From positions 222,165,622 through 222,229,621 of the forward strand of contig NC_053039.3 in the NCBI RefSeq assembly GCF_002575655.3: a stretch of DNA of 64,000 nt. The letters run 5' to 3'. Shown here one piece after another: positions 34,443 to 46,695 of this stretch. This DNA is from Aegilops tauschii subsp. strangulata. Lineage: Eukaryota; Streptophyta; Magnoliopsida; Poales; Poaceae. The notes under the pieces are model-generated. The model was not told where the DNA came from. It saw nothing but the letters and a program-made list of their open reading frames with translations, and searched no databases. Both the position numbers and the translations under genes were made by a program. Positions within the stretch are counted from its first letter, which is position 1. Every line of letters starts with the position of its first letter.

Positions 34443-35574
34443 GTGTGTAAGCTCCAGCGATCCATCTATGGACTGGTGCAAGCATCTCAGAGTTGGAATA
34501 AACGTTTTGATAGTGTGATCAAAGCATATGGTTTTATACAGAATTTTGGAGAAGCCTATATTTACAAGAAAGTGAGTGGGAGCTTTGTAGCATTTCTAAT
34601 ATTATATGTGGATGGCATATTGTTGATTGGAAATGATATAGAATTTCTGGATAGCATAAAAGGATACTTGAATAAGAGTTTTTCAATGAAAGACCTTGGT
34701 GAAGCTGCTTATATATTGGGCATCAAGATCTATAGAGATAGATCAAGACACCTAATTGGACTTTCACAAAGCACATACCTTGATAAAGTTTTGAAGAAGT
34801 TCAAAATGGATCAAGCAAAGAAAGGGTTCTTGCCTGTGTTACAAGGTGTGAAGTTGAGTCAGACTCAACGCCCGACCACTTTAGAAGATAGAGAGAGAAT
34901 GAAAGATGTTCCCTATGCTTCAGCCATAGGCTCTATCATGTATGCAATGCTGTGTACCAGACCTGATGTGTGCCTTGCTATTAGCTTAGAAGGGAGGTAC
35001 CAAAGTAATCCAGGAGTGGATCACTGGACAGCGGTTAAGAACATCCTGAAATACCTAAAAAGGACTAAGGATATGTTTCTCGTTTATGGAGGTGACAAAG
35101 AGCTCGTCGTAAATGGTTACGCCGATGCAAGCTTTGACACTGATCCGAATGACTCTAAGTCACAAACCGGATACGTATTTATATTGAACGGTGGAGTTGT
35201 TAGTTGGTGCAGTTCTAAGCAAAGCGTCATGGCGGTATCTACGTGTGAAGCGGAGTACATAGCTGCTTCAGAAGCAGCAAATGAAGGAGTTCATATCCGA
35301 TCTAGGTGTGATACCTAGTGCATCGGGTCCAATGAAAATCTTTTGTGACAATACTGGTGAAATTGCCTTGGCAAAGCAATCCAGATTTCACAAGAGAACC
35401 AAGCACATCAAGAGACGCTTCAATTCCATCCTCGACCAAGTCAAGGAGGGAGACATAGAGATTTGCAAGATACATACGGATCTGAATGTTGCAGACCCGT
35501 TGACTAAGCCTCTCTCACGAGCAAAACATGATCAGCACCAAGACTCCATGGGTGTTAGAATCATTACTGTGTAA
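34443..35574 (+). pseudogene. copia RT (second part) and RNase H
   Basis: After the frameshift the frame continues KLQRSIYGLVQASQSWNKRF. The catalytic YVDD box reads YVDG (34605-34616), with the second catalytic Asp lost. The following SMKDLGEAAYILGIKI and YASAIGSIMYAMLCTRPDV are typical of Angela-type RT. RNase H has GYADASFDTD and STCEAEYIAASEA. A small deletion near 35283 shifts the frame again, and the last part (MKEFISDLGVIPSASG to LTKPLSRAKHDQH) is read from 35281 to 35574. This copy cannot encode active polymerase. Confidence 0.9.
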
Positions 35575-35594
35575 TCTAGATTATTGACTCTAGT

Positions 35595-35607
35595 GCAAGT
35601 GGGAGAC
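35595..35607 (+). other. copia polypurine tract
   Basis: GCAAGTGGGAGAC lies directly before the 3' LTR. Confidence 0.7.
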
Positions 35608-37341
35608 TAAAGGAAATATACCCTAGAGGCAATAATAAAGTTGTTATTTATATTTCCTTATATCATGATAAATGTTTATTATTCATGCTAGAATTGTATT
35701 AACTGGAAACTTAGTACATGTGTGATTATATAGACAAACTAAGTGTCACTAGTATGCCTCTACTTGACTATCTCGTTGAATCAAAGATGGTTAAGTTTCC
35801 TAGCCATAAACATGAGTTGTCATTTGATTAACGGGATCACATCATTAGAGAATGATGTGATTGACTTGACCCATTCCATTAGCTTAGCATTTGATCATTT
35901 AGTATATTGCTATTGCTTTCTTCATGACTTATACATGTTCCTATGACTATGAGATTATGCAACTCCCGAATACCGGAGGAACACTTTGTGTGCTACCAAA
36001 CGTCACAACGTAACTGGGTGATTATAAAGGTGCTCTACAGGTGTCTCCGAAGGTACTTGTTTGGTTGGCATAGATTGAGATTAGGATTTTTCATTCCAAT
36101 TGTCGGAGAGGTATCTCTGGGCCCTCTCAGTAATACACATCACTATAAGCCTTGCAAGAAATGCAACTAATGAGTTAGTTGCGGGATGATGTATTACGGA
36201 ACGAGTAAAGAGACTTGCCGGTAACAAGATTGAACTAGGTATTGAGATACCGACGATCGAATCTCGGGAAAGTAACATACCAATGACAAAGAAAACAACG
36301 TATGTTGTTATGCGGTTTGACCGATAAAGATCTTCGTAGAATATGTAGGAGCCAATATGAGCATCCAGGTTCCGCTATTGGTTATTGACCGGAGACGTGT
36401 CTCGGTCATGTCTACATAGTTCTCGAACCCGTAGGGTCCGCACGCTTAACGTTCGGTGACGATCGGTAATATGAGTTTATGTGTTTTGATGTACCGAAGG
36501 TAGTTCGGAGTCCCGGATATGATCACGGACATGACGAGGAGTCTTGAAATGGTCGAGACATAAAGATCGATATATTGGATGACTATGTTTGGACTTCAGA
36601 ATGGTTCCGGGCAAGTTCGGACAAATACCGGAGTACCGGGGGGTTACCGGAATCCCCCGGGGAGTGTAATGGGCCTATTGGGCCTTAGTGGAGAAGAGGA
36701 GGGGCGGCCAGGGCAGGCCGCGCGCCCCCTCCCCCCCTAGTCTGAATTGGACAAGGAGGGGAGCGCCCCCTTTCCTTCCCCCTCTCTCCTCCTTCCCTCT
36801 CTCCTACTCCTACTCTTGGAATGGTTGGAGTCCTACTCCCGGTGGGAGTAGGACTCCCCTTGGGGCGCGCCTAGGAGGGTCGGTCCTTCCCCCTCCTCCA
36901 CTCCATTATATACGTGGGAGGGGCACCCCATAGACACACAATTTGATCAGTTGATCTTTTAGCCGTGTGCAGTGCCCCCCTCCACCATAATCCACCTCGG
37001 TAATATCATAGCGGTGCTTAGGCGAAGCCCTGCGTCGGTAGCATCATCATCACCGTCATCACACCGTCGTGCTGACAGAACTCTCCCGTGAAGCTCTGCT
37101 TGATTGTGAGTTCGTGGTACGTTACCGAGCTGAACGTGTGCTGAACTCAGAGGTGTCGTGCGTTCGCTACTTGGATCGGTCGAATCGTGAAGACGTATGA
37201 CTACATCAACCGCGTTCTCGTAACGCTTCCGCTTACGGTCTACGAGGGTACGTGGACGACACTCTCCCCTCTCGTTGCTATGCATCACCATGATCTTGCG
37301 TGTGCGTAGGAATTTTTTTGAAATTACTGCGTTCCCCAACA
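35608..37341 (+). repeat. copia 3' LTR
   Basis: 1734 bp. It starts TAAAGGAAATATACCC (TG mutated to TA) and ends TGCGTTCCCCAACA. Adjacent GTCGT is the right TSD. Confidence 0.93.
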
Positions 37342-37555
37342 GTCGTTAAGCTATCGGGTTCCGGTTTGGATCCGATAACCCGTTAATAGCCCGGACCAAT
37401 GGTGATTTTCCACGTGTAAAATTCTCATTCACCGACGATCCACATGTCAGCTCAGCGTTGGGACAGATGTCAACCATCCATTGGACAAGAATCGCCAATG
37501 AAATGTTGACACGTGGGACGGCCCAATAGAGGCCCATATAGGTTTAAAAGTCGGC

Positions 37556-38400
37556 CCAGGAACAGGCCCACAAGATTTCGTTAGATGTAACGGGCCAGCC
37601 CGTTAAGAGCCTAACATTTTCTGGACCAAATTATGGCTCACATCAGATGCAGGCCGTTAAAGGACTGCAATATTCTGGGCCAGTTTACAGCCCATATTAG
37701 ACCCGGCCCGTTAAGAGCCTGCAATAGTTTGGGCCAAATTACGGTCCATACCTGATCCGGCCCGTTAACTGACTTTCATTTCTCGGGCCAAATTACGGCC
37801 CATAACAGATACGACCCTTTAACAACTACTGTGCCATCCAGCCCTTTGGGGGGCCTGATTTGCTCTTCGGCCTCTTAATGGCCCATTTAACAGTTTGGCC
37901 CGATGTTAGTTTCGGCCTGTCAGCGGCCCTATCTACATATGGGCCTCATTCGGCCCGGTTTCACTTTTGGCCATTTAAAGGCCCGAGTTGCACCTGGGCC
38001 TAATTCTGGTTCGTAGTTACATTCGGCCTCTTAACGACCCATAGTCTTCATGGATACATTCTAGCCCAAACTGCCTATCGGCCCGTTAAAGGCCCTTGAG
38101 AGTGTTGGGCCTAATTTTGGCCCGTTATACATCCGGCCTGCTTCCCGCCCGTCATGTAATTGGGTCAGCCAAGGCCCAAAAACATTTCAGCCTGTTAATG
38201 GCCCATCACACAAATGGGCCAATAATGGGCCGATGTATATCACAGCAAGCTGTCGGCCCGTGATTTGTTCGCCACAATTAAGGCTCAATGTAGTTCTCAA
38301 CCTGTTAAAAGCCTATTTAATTTTCCGGCCCAATTAAGGCAAGTGGTTTACTCGGCCTTTTAAAGCCCGACACTAATAGTGGGCCAGATTAAGACTAGAC
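37556..38400. repeat. CACTA subterminal repeat array
   Basis: About a dozen diverged copies of GGCCCGTTAANGGCC alternate with GGGCCAAATTANGGCCCA at spacings near 53 bp (for example near 37590, 37650, 37704, 37757 and 37808). In characterised CACTA elements, subterminal repeats are the binding sites of the element-encoded DNA-binding protein. Confidence 0.8.
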
Positions 38401-38779
38401 CTAAATAATGGCCCAAGATGATTATAGGCCTACGGTTCAGCGCGTACTAGCGATTGGCGACCGGCCAGTTTTAGTACCGAAAATATTTTTTTATAAACCT
38501 AACCTATTGGCTCATTGCGCGCCGATCGAAGATGACGACCTTTTCTCAGAGCGACGACAGCATAAACATCAAATAAATTACAACATCGTGACGAAGAATA
38601 AACCTAGACTATACAACAAACAAATTAGAGCATATTACATCCCCTCGGCATCAAAGTTCGCCGCCAGTGATAATAAAGGGCAACTAGACAACAGATTCCA
38701 TACACTGGGCAGGTCGCCACCAGTGGAAGTAAACAGGCTGACAAAATAATAGACAGAACCGACAGCACTTCAACACAGT

Positions 38780-39187
38780 TCAAGAAAGGTTAGCCCGGCC
38801 CAGGAGCTGCAGCGCAAGCAGTTTAGCAACCTGATGAGACTGCGCTTGTTTGATGCTTATATCCACCAACTTAACCTGCATAGCATCAATAAACGTCCTG
38901 TACTTATGGTTAATCTTGCATAGAGATTGGAGTTCCAGTCGGATTTGAGTGGAAGCATGTCTTTCTTCTTGAATTTCAGACTGAAGAAGTCGAACAGATT
39001 CACGCGGCAACTTCATTGAGCTTGTGTCACTGAGTAAGTTCGACACTACATCAAGACATGACTTTGTGGTTGTATCCCTACCCTCAAGATGTATTGCCTT
39101 GTTCTCTGGAATATATGTTAGAGGGACAAACAATGGATTCATCTCACTATCATTGTGGCAGTTCTTCCTAGCATCAGTGTTATCACC
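38780..39187 (-). CDS. CACTA ORF, terminal exon (135 codons)
   Basis: The minus strand shows an acceptor (CTCTTTCAG) before GDNTDARKNCHNDSEMN, then 135 codons and a stop. The C-terminal half is a predicted coiled coil (RLLQSEIQEERHASTQIRLE, then KINHKYRTFIDAM). I take it as the 3' exon of the CACTA accessory (TNP1/ORF2-like) gene, together with 39849-39895, 56099-56266 and 56499-56690. All joins from 56266 onward are in phase 0. A large solo LTR insertion lies in the intron before it. No enzyme motif is present. The function, DNA binding to the subterminal repeats, is inference from other CACTA elements. Confidence 0.55.
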   Translation of the reverse strand, partial: GDNTDARKNCHNDSEMNPLFVPLTYIPENKAIHLEGRDTTTKSCLDVVSNLLSDTSSMKLPRESVRLLQSEIQEERHASTQIRLELQSLCKINHKYRTFIDAMQVKLVDISIKQAQSHQVAKLLALQLLGRANLS

Positions 39188-39842
39188 CTGAAAGAGAAAC
39201 AAGTAAGTAGATAACAGGTTTTGCACGTATAAGCATCAGCGCTGTCAATTCATCTCATTTCTTTGTCAGAAATAAAGAGACACAGTTTAAAATAGCATTA
39301 ACATAATAGGCATTGTTCATAGTTAAGACGGCAGGAAATGGCATTGTGCAGGAGCGACCAGCTTCACCATACCACTGGATTACAAATCAAGAACACAAGC
39401 ATACATGTAGTGCTAAACAACGTATAAGCATGAATGGTGAGTGTACTATCAATTTATACCATTTCAGATTGGTAAATAAAGAGACATGATTTAAATAACA
39501 TTAATATAATATGGCATTGTTCATAGTTGAGACATAGAAGGATATGACATTGCGCTGGAGTTGGTAGTTTCACCACACCACTGGATTACAGATCAAGAAC
39601 ACAAGCATACACACAATGCTAAAGAAGATAACTTGCTATGTTTATTTTAACTTACATGGTATGAATAAGGAACTAGGTTTTACAGCTAAAGACTGAAATT
39701 GAGAAGGCCAAACTTATGTTTATGTACTTCTTCATTATAAACTTTGAACAAGCAATTTGATGTAGACGACAAAAATAAACAGCATTTGCACTTATAGCTA
39801 TCCAAATATACACAACAATGTTTGAAGGCTCTAGGAGGACAA
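39188..39842. other. intron and flanks of the CACTA ORF
   Basis: AT-rich, with a short internal duplication: AACACAAGCATACA and TTAATATAATATGGCATTG-like phrases recur near 39300-39420 and 39500-39620. No coding signal. Confidence 0.45.
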
Positions 39843-39848
39843 ACTTAC

Positions 39849-39895
39849 ATTAGTAGTGAAGACCGACTCTATAAAGCCCTTGTCCATATTGATGG
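39849..39895 (-). CDS. CACTA ORF, internal exon end
   Basis: The minus strand encodes INMDKGFIESVFTTN followed by a strong GTAAGT donor, ending in phase 0, which fits the terminal exon. The upstream edge is obscured by a long C run on this strand, so only the 3' edge is supported. Confidence 0.4.
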
Positions 39896-41509
39896 GGCGG
39901 GGGGGGGGGGGCAATTCAAGAAGTTTACCGCACACTCTTCTTCAAGAGCATTGCCTTTATTCTATATCTTGTTAAGAGTAAATATAGATGTGAAAATATA
40001 GGAACAAATGGGGATTATTTAACCTAAGATGCGGAGTACAAATTTAAATAGAGCATACAGGCAAAATGCATCGAGAAGAGCAATGCAGAGCTAAACTTCT
40101 TTAGTAACATTGATTTTATTCAATATTTTGGCAAGAGTAAATGTAGATCTGATGTGTAGAAAATGGAGGGCAAGGGAAAATAAGCTGCAAAGTGTACATG
40201 AATAACTAGCTGACAATATAAGTACAGTGATAAAGGACAGCAGATACTTACAAGAACAATGCAGAACTAAATTTCTTCATAAGCATTGGGTTTATTCTAC
40301 ATTAGTGTAAGCATTAATATAGATCAGCTAATTTGGAGCGAATAGTGGATAAGCAAGCTATATGATACGTCCATTTTGCATCATGCTTTTATATTGATAT
40401 TTATTGCATTATGGGTTGTTATTACACATTATATCACAATACTTGTGCCTTTTCTCTATTATTTTATAAGGCTTACATGAAGAGGGAGAATGCCGGCAGC
40501 TGGAATTCTGGACTGGAAAAGGAGCAAATATTAGAGTCCTATTATGCACAACTCCAAAAGTCCTGAAACTTCATGAAGAATATTTTTGAAATATATAAAA
40601 AATATTGGGTGAAGAAAGCACCAGAGGGGGGCCACTAGCCAGCCACAAGGGTGGAGGGCACGCCCTGCCCCCTGGGCGCGCCCCCGTCCTTGTGGGCCCC
40701 CTACCAGGCCTCCGACGCCCATCTTCTGCTATATGGTGTGTTTTGACCTGGAAAAAATAAGAGGGAAGCTTTCGGGACGAAGTGCCGCCGTCTCGAGGTG
40801 GAACCTGGGCAGAACCAATCTAGGGCTCCAGCGGAGCTGTTCTGCCAGGGAAACATCCCTCTGGGAGGGGGAAATCAAAGCCATCGTCATCACCAACGAT
40901 CCTCTCATCAAGAGGGGGTAAATCTTCATCAACATCTTCACCAACACAATCTCCTCTCAAACCCTATTTCATCTCTTGTATTCGATCTTGGTCCCAAAAC
41001 CTCAGATTGGTACCTGTGGGTTGCTAGTAGTGTTGATTACTCCTTGTAGTTGATGCTAGTTGGTTTATCCGGTGGAAGATTATATTTTTAGATCCGTAAT
41101 GATAATTAATACTTCTCTGATCTTGATTATGAATATGCTTTGTGAGTAGTTACGTTTGTTTCCTGAGGATATGGGAGAAGTCTTGTTATAAGTAATCATG
41201 TGAATTTGGTATTCGTTCGATATTTTGATGAGATGTATGTTGTCTTTCCTCTACTGGTGTTATGTGAACGTCGACTACATGACACTTCACCATTATTTGG
41301 GCCTAGGGGAAGGCATTGGGAAGTAATAAGTAGATGATGGGTTGCTAGAGTGACAGAAGTTTAAACCCTAGTTTATGCGTTGCTTCGTAAGGGGCTGATT
41401 TGGATCCATATGTTTCATGCTATGGTTAGATTTATCTTAATTCTTCTTTCGTAGTTGCGGATGCTTGCGATAGGGGTTAATCATAAGTGGGAGGCTTGTC
41501 CAAGGAAGG

Positions 41510-44500
41510 TGTCAGGACCCCGATTCCAAGTCACACCGATCTAGCCTGTAACACCTCATATAGCATTGCGGCCTCACGCACGGTACTCCCACGGGTGTCG
41601 CCTTACCATGGCCCGGGACCGTTTGCGCCTATTGGCTCACGTATATGATAATGTCGCTAGCATCCATATGACAGAGAACCCGGGCCGACATGGCTAGTCG
41701 TGAACCCAAAGCGGCACTAACGTATGGGAACAGGCATACATGAATCAACATCGAACGTGTCGGTCAGCAGCGTGTGAATCCGGGCTGTAGCACTGGGCTA
41801 ACAGGACTCCGGGAACCCGGGCTGTAGCAGGCTAGGCAGGACTCCGGATGTCACCGCGTGACATTTCCCCGAAGGGACAGACACAGGAACGATAAGATTC
41901 ACATGCCGGCCAGTCAGGTGTCCAGAGCAGTAGTGCTGGGCTAGCAGGACTCCGGTGAACCGGGCTGTAGCGGACTACTATGGCTCAAGGAGGCACTAGA
42001 CTACATTTCCCCATAAGAGAGGCTGCCCAGGATAAACAACTAGATTGTCGGATCCCACACATACCAAGCATTTCAAACATACACACAATATGCTCGATAT
42101 GTGCAAATACAACATGGCATCACAACAAAACTCTACAACTCAAGGTATTTTATTTAAGGGGCTCCGGAGAGCCTTACATAACCTGTTCATACAAATAGGG
42201 GTCACATGACCCGACACTCAAGTCATACAATCATACAAGCACATGCGGAAGCAAACTGTCTGGGTACAGACACTAGAAAGAAAGAAGGCTTGACGAAGCA
42301 TGTCTATCTACGTAGGCCCTTCACAAGCCTAGATCACCACCTGGGTGGCAAGTCACTCGTCGTCGTCGAGTTCTACGTAGAACCCATCAGAAGGGGCGGT
42401 GTTGTCGTCTGAAAACAGTAATTAAAGCAACATGAGTACAAAGGTACTCAGCAAGTCTTACAACAGATCCTACTATACATGTTCATTCTCAAGAAGGTAG
42501 TGGGGTTATTGCAGCAAGCCAGCTTTGACTCTTGGCTAAGCTATCCTACGATACACCACTTGTGAAATAGTTTTCGCACACGAGTCCACTAATCACCATC
42601 TCAATACCCCACCGTGGATCCTCCCTCGTCATCCCACGAGAGGGCCATCCGCGGTACTCACACTTATCTTGAGGCTTTTAGTAGTATCCATTTACTTGTC
42701 TATGAACTGCATAAGCGACCAAGTAGTCCTTTACCGCGGACGCGGCTATTCGAATAGTTTTATACCCTGCAGGGGTGTACTTCATCACACACGCTCTCAC
42801 CACTTATCGTCGCTACATGACGTGTACTCGGCAACCTTCAAGCGGAAGCCCAACGTGGGTGTCGGCCACAGCCTACCTAAACACTCGAGTCTCTAGTCCA
42901 GGTTTATCGCCTATTTAGGTTCCATCCGCAGGGAGTCCGGCCGAGGTTTCCACATACGGCCCCAAACGATGTGTGTAGGGTTCCCGGACACCAAACGGGC
43001 GACTCGGTACACCGTGCCACGAGCCTACCGCATCACAGCCCACCCCTTGGTCAGCGCTGTCCACGGCCTCCAGCTTACTACAAACACCAGAAACTACGTG
43101 CAATTCCTGGACAGAGGACAAGGGTGAATAAGAAGCCGAGGGGGTCCATTGGTTTCGGGCCCAATGTGTGGTAGTAGCTGAATCTTAAATCATGCATACA
43201 GATCTCAGTTCTTAGGGACGGTCTCAATGAAACAACCCACCATGTACTCCTACATGGCCTCCCATCGATACCTTTACCAAATCGTATTCAACACTTCACT
43301 CTCATTACCGACACACGCACTTTCACTCTAGTTCATCACCCTGATGAGCCAGACCTGACACAACTCTAAGCGTAGCAAGCATAGCATTGTAGGAACACAA
43401 CATGGCTCAATCAACTCCTACACATGCTAGTGGGTTTCATCTAGTTACTGTGGCAATGACAGGTCATGCAAAGGAAAGTGGGTTCAACTACCGCAACACA
43501 CAGTAGTTTGAATCGCGTTGTCTTAATGCAGTAAACGAGAGCAGAAGCAAGAAGATGGGTTTGTATCGAAATGATCAATGGGTTGCTTGCCTGACGGAGT
43601 GGTGGTGGGATACTGCCCTTCAGTTGGATACTCGTGAATATCCTCGGAGGCAGGACCTACCACAATGAACATACCGAAGCACAATCAACACCAAGCAAGT
43701 GCAACAATATGATGCATGCATGAGACATGGCAAGATGGATGTATTGGGCTAATGCAACTAAGGCCAGAAGGGTTTGGACTATTTTGAATCGAAGATTCAA
43801 ATTCCAAGTTCATAAATGGCCCATATTAGTGCTTTATCTTGTTCTGTATAAAACAGTAGGTTAACTTGCTTAATCATGCATGAAACCAGTACATATGGAT
43901 AGAATGGATTTTTTTGATCATTTTTCATATATAAATCTTTTCATTCTGAGCTATAGATTATTTTCTATGATTTTTTGAAGTTTGTGATAATTTCTGGAAT
44001 TTCCAATATAAGAATAATTCCAGTAATGCTTTATTGCGTCAGCCTGACGTCAGTGTGACGTCAGCAGGTCAACGGGGTCGTCCAGGTCAAACCTAACGTG
44101 TGGGTCCCCTGTGTCAGTGTCACGGTTAGGTAATTAGTTAATTAGGATTAGTTTTAACTCTAACCCAGATTTAATTAGCAGGCGGGCCCCACTTGTCAGT
44201 GACCTTGGGGGGGTCAGCCTGTGGTCAAACCACGTTGACTCGCCGGCGTTTAGTCGCCGGCGACGTCCAGACGCGGCGGTGGGGTGCGGGATTGCTCCTC
44301 CGGCGACCAAAAGGACGGCGGAGAGTACCTACGTGTAGCTGGGGGCGAACCGCGTCGACTGGTGGTGGTAGTGGAGCTCGGGGTCGCCGGAATCGACGCC
44401 GGCGACGAGCCGTGCGGCTGCCGGGGTACGGGCGTGGTTGAAACCGTAGCTAGAGAGCACGGCGAGGGACATGTGATGGCGCTACAGGTTCCTGGCGTTG

Positions 44501-45573
44501 CGGTGGAGCTAATGGCTACGGTGGTGCGGCCTTTGGATGGCCGGAGCCTCGTCGGCGACGAGCTCGTGCGGCGGCGCGTACGGGCGAGCTTCGTGCAGTG
44601 GCTACAGAGCTCGAGAAAGAGAGAGGAGAGGATGGGAAGGTGGCCATGCTCACGGCGGTTGCGACGGAGCGGACGGCGAGGTCGGAGGCGAGCTGTTGCA
44701 GTGGCGACGGCGGAGGGGATCTCCGACGGTGAGCGGCGAAGGCGAGGTCGGTGGTGGAGCTTCGGGGCAACCGAGCGCTCGGGGCTCGGCTTGCTCGAAG
44801 GAGTGGGCGACGGCGGTGCTGTTGGACACAGTGGGATGGCGCGAGGTCGACGGTGGCCGCGGTTACTCCGGCGAGGTGGCTGCGGCGGCGTCGGCCATGG
44901 TGGGGAAAAGGCGAGGGAGAGGCAACGGGGGAGAATGGCGGTGTCCAGAGGCTCGGGGCGCGTCGAGGGAGTCGTCCAGCGCATCCACGGCGAGGGCGGC
45001 AAGCAGGTGGCGCGGTGGCGAGCTCGCGCTCGCCGGCGTCACCTCTCTGCCTGCTCTGGCGAGAGCAGGCAGCTGACTGGCGCGGGCCAGCACAGTGCTG
45101 GGGCGCCAGGTGGGCTGCCAGGTGAGTTTCTCTGCTTTCTGTTTCTCTTCCTTTTATTATTATTTCTGTTCTGTGTTTTGAAATAGTAAAAATACTATTT
45201 CATTTGGAAAAATCCTGAAAATATTCTGAGGCACCTTTGACATTATTCTCAACAGCCTAAAAATACTTTCAAAATTATTTGGGCATTTGAAAATATTTAT
45301 AGCATTTAAAATGCCCAAATGCAAATACTTATGACTTGTGCAAAAATCCAAGATGGCCTCCAAAAATATGAAACCATTTTTGGCAGAGGTTTTAGCCAGG
45401 ACCAAAGGTGGTGAACATTTATGGAGGGCATTTCAGGTTCATTGAAAGGAATTTTAGTAAACCCTAGTTGTTCCAGGGGGGGTGCTGGGGGTTTCTGGCA
45501 TCCCCATTTCAGGTTTATATGAAATGTAGACATGATGCAACACTCTAATGCATGAACTAGCTAGGATGTGACA
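41510..45573 (-). repeat. 3' LTR of the Tekay-like element
   Basis: 4064 bp. On the plus strand it starts TGTCAGGACCCCGATTCC and ends TAGGATGTGACA. It contains repeats of GGGCTGTAGC with GGACTCCGG (41771-41976) and a GC-rich segment (44180-45120) that is open on both strands. Confidence 0.93.
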
Positions 45574-46657
45574 ACTCACCCCCACTCAAAAGAATCTCGT
45601 CCCGAGATTTAGGATCCGTTGGGAAGAAGGTGGGGTACTCAAGTCGAAGACGATCCTCCCTTTCCCAAGTAGCTTCTTTCTCGGAATGGTGTGACCATTG
45701 AACCTTGAGAAACTTGATGTTTTGGCGTCGAGTGGTACGCTCGGCTTGATTAAGGATTCGAACGGGATACTCCCGGTATGTGAGATTATCTTGGAGATCA
45801 AGCGTTTCGTGGTCCACTCCACGGATAGGATCCGAGAAGCAACGCCTGAGTTGGGAAACGTGGAAGACGTCATGAACCTTGGAAAGATGCGGAGGTAGTT
45901 CCAATTGGTAGGCAACTTCTCCTCGCTTGGCGAGAATGCGAAAGGGTCCAATGTAACGAGGAGCCAATTTGCCTTTGATACCGAATCGATGGGTTCCCTT
46001 TAAAGGGGTCACCCGAAGGTAAGCCTTCTCGTCAACCTCAAAAGTCATAGCCTTATGTTTGCGATCATAATGGCTCTTTTGACGAGATTGGGCTGTTTTC
46101 AATTTCTCACAAATAATGCGAACCTGCTCTTCTGCTTCCTGAATCATATCCGGGCCAAAGAGTTGTCTTTCCCCGGTTTCTGACCAGTTAAGAGGCGTTC
46201 GACATTTTCGTCCATAGAGAACCTCGAAAGGGGCCTTGCCCAAGCTAGCTTGGTAACTATTGTTATAAGCGAACTCGGCGAATGGAAGGCATTTCTCCCA
46301 ATCCATGCCAAACGAGATGACAGAAGCTCGGAGCATATCCTCCAGAATTTGATTAACTCGTTCTACCTGACCACTTGATTGAGGGTGAAAGGCGGTGCTA
46401 AAAGAGAGACGAGTTCCCATAGCATTTTGGAAACTTTCCCAAAATCGAGAGGTGAAGAGACTTCCACGGTCTAAGTTAATTTCCAATGGAACACCATGAA
46501 GAGACACTATTCGGGAGATGTACAAGTCTGCTAGCTGGCTAGCGGTTATATTCTCACGAACAGGTAGGAAGTGGGCTACTTTGGAAAGACGATCGACAAC
46601 AACGAAGATAGCATTATTCCCTCTCTTGGTCCTGGGAAACCCGGTAATGAAATCCAT
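45557..46657 (-). CDS. integrase with C-terminal chromodomain-like segment (Tekay-like element)
   Basis: A 366-codon minus-strand frame, separated from the rest of pol by a frameshift. The integrase core has MDFITGFPRTKRGNNAIFVV, where the first Asp is visible, then NLDRGSLFTSRFW, and the catalytic Glu in SGQVERVNQILEDML. The GPY/F-like stretch includes KLAPRYIGPFRIL. The C-terminal 40 residues (IKFLKVQWSHHSEKEATWE) are chromodomain-like, which in chromoviruses helps direct insertion to chromatin. The frame reads through the polypurine tract and stops at a TAG inside the 3' LTR. Confidence 0.88.
   Translation of the reverse strand: MDFITGFPRTKRGNNAIFVVVDRLSKVAHFLPVRENITASQLADLYISRIVSLHGVPLEINLDRGSLFTSRFWESFQNAMGTRLSFSTAFHPQSSGQVERVNQILEDMLRASVISFGMDWEKCLPFAEFAYNNSYQASLGKAPFEVLYGRKCRTPLNWSETGERQLFGPDMIQEAEEQVRIICEKLKTAQSRQKSHYDRKHKAMTFEVDEKAYLRVTPLKGTHRFGIKGKLAPRYIGPFRILAKRGEVAYQLELPPHLSKVHDVFHVSQLRRCFSDPIRGVDHETLDLQDNLTYREYPVRILNQAERTTRRQNIKFLKVQWSHHSEKEATWEREDRLRLEYPTFFPTDPKSRDEILLSGGELSHPS
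45574..45588 (-). other. polypurine tract of the Tekay-like element
   Basis: The minus strand reads TGAGTGGGGGTGAGT directly before the 3' LTR start TGTCACATCC. It also codes for the last pol residues (SGGE). Confidence 0.8.
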
Positions 46658-46695
46658 ACCGATTTTATCCCATTTCCATCAGGAATAGCCAGAGG

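Larger units (their letters stand above)
15171..37341 (+). mobile_element. Angela/BARE-like Ty1-copia element, nested and degenerate
   Basis: LTRs at 15171-16895 and 35608-37341 are flanked by GTCGT (15166-15170 and 37342-37346), a perfect 5-bp TSD. Order on the plus strand is 5' LTR, tRNA-Met-type PBS, leader, gag-protease, integrase, reverse transcriptase, RNase H, polypurine tract, 3' LTR. This is the copia order, with integrase before RT. Two insertions (17971-21658 and 22906-32707) inflate it to 22.2 kb; without them it is about 8.7 kb, normal for the lineage. It sits inside the CACTA element. Confidence 0.93.
37347..40362. mobile_element. CACTA element, second segment
   Basis: Sequence continues from 15165 when the copia element and one TSD are removed. 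It holds the subterminal repeat array (37556-38400), the last exon of a minus-strand ORF (38780-39187), an exon end at 39849 and introns with a poly-G run (39901-39911). It is interrupted at 40363 by a gypsy solo LTR with TSD CTATA. Confidence 0.8.

Noticed and set aside
38408..38749. 113-codon plus-strand frame
   Set aside because: It lies antisense to the 3' end of the CACTA ORF next to its subterminal repeats and has no recognisable domain.
44284..45186. 300-codon open frame inside the 4-kb LTR (also 54363-55265), with a 250-codon frame on the opposite strand
   Set aside because: Very GC-rich LTR sequence has few stops in any frame. Both strands are open, the peptides are low complexity, and differences between the two LTR copies show no coding pattern.
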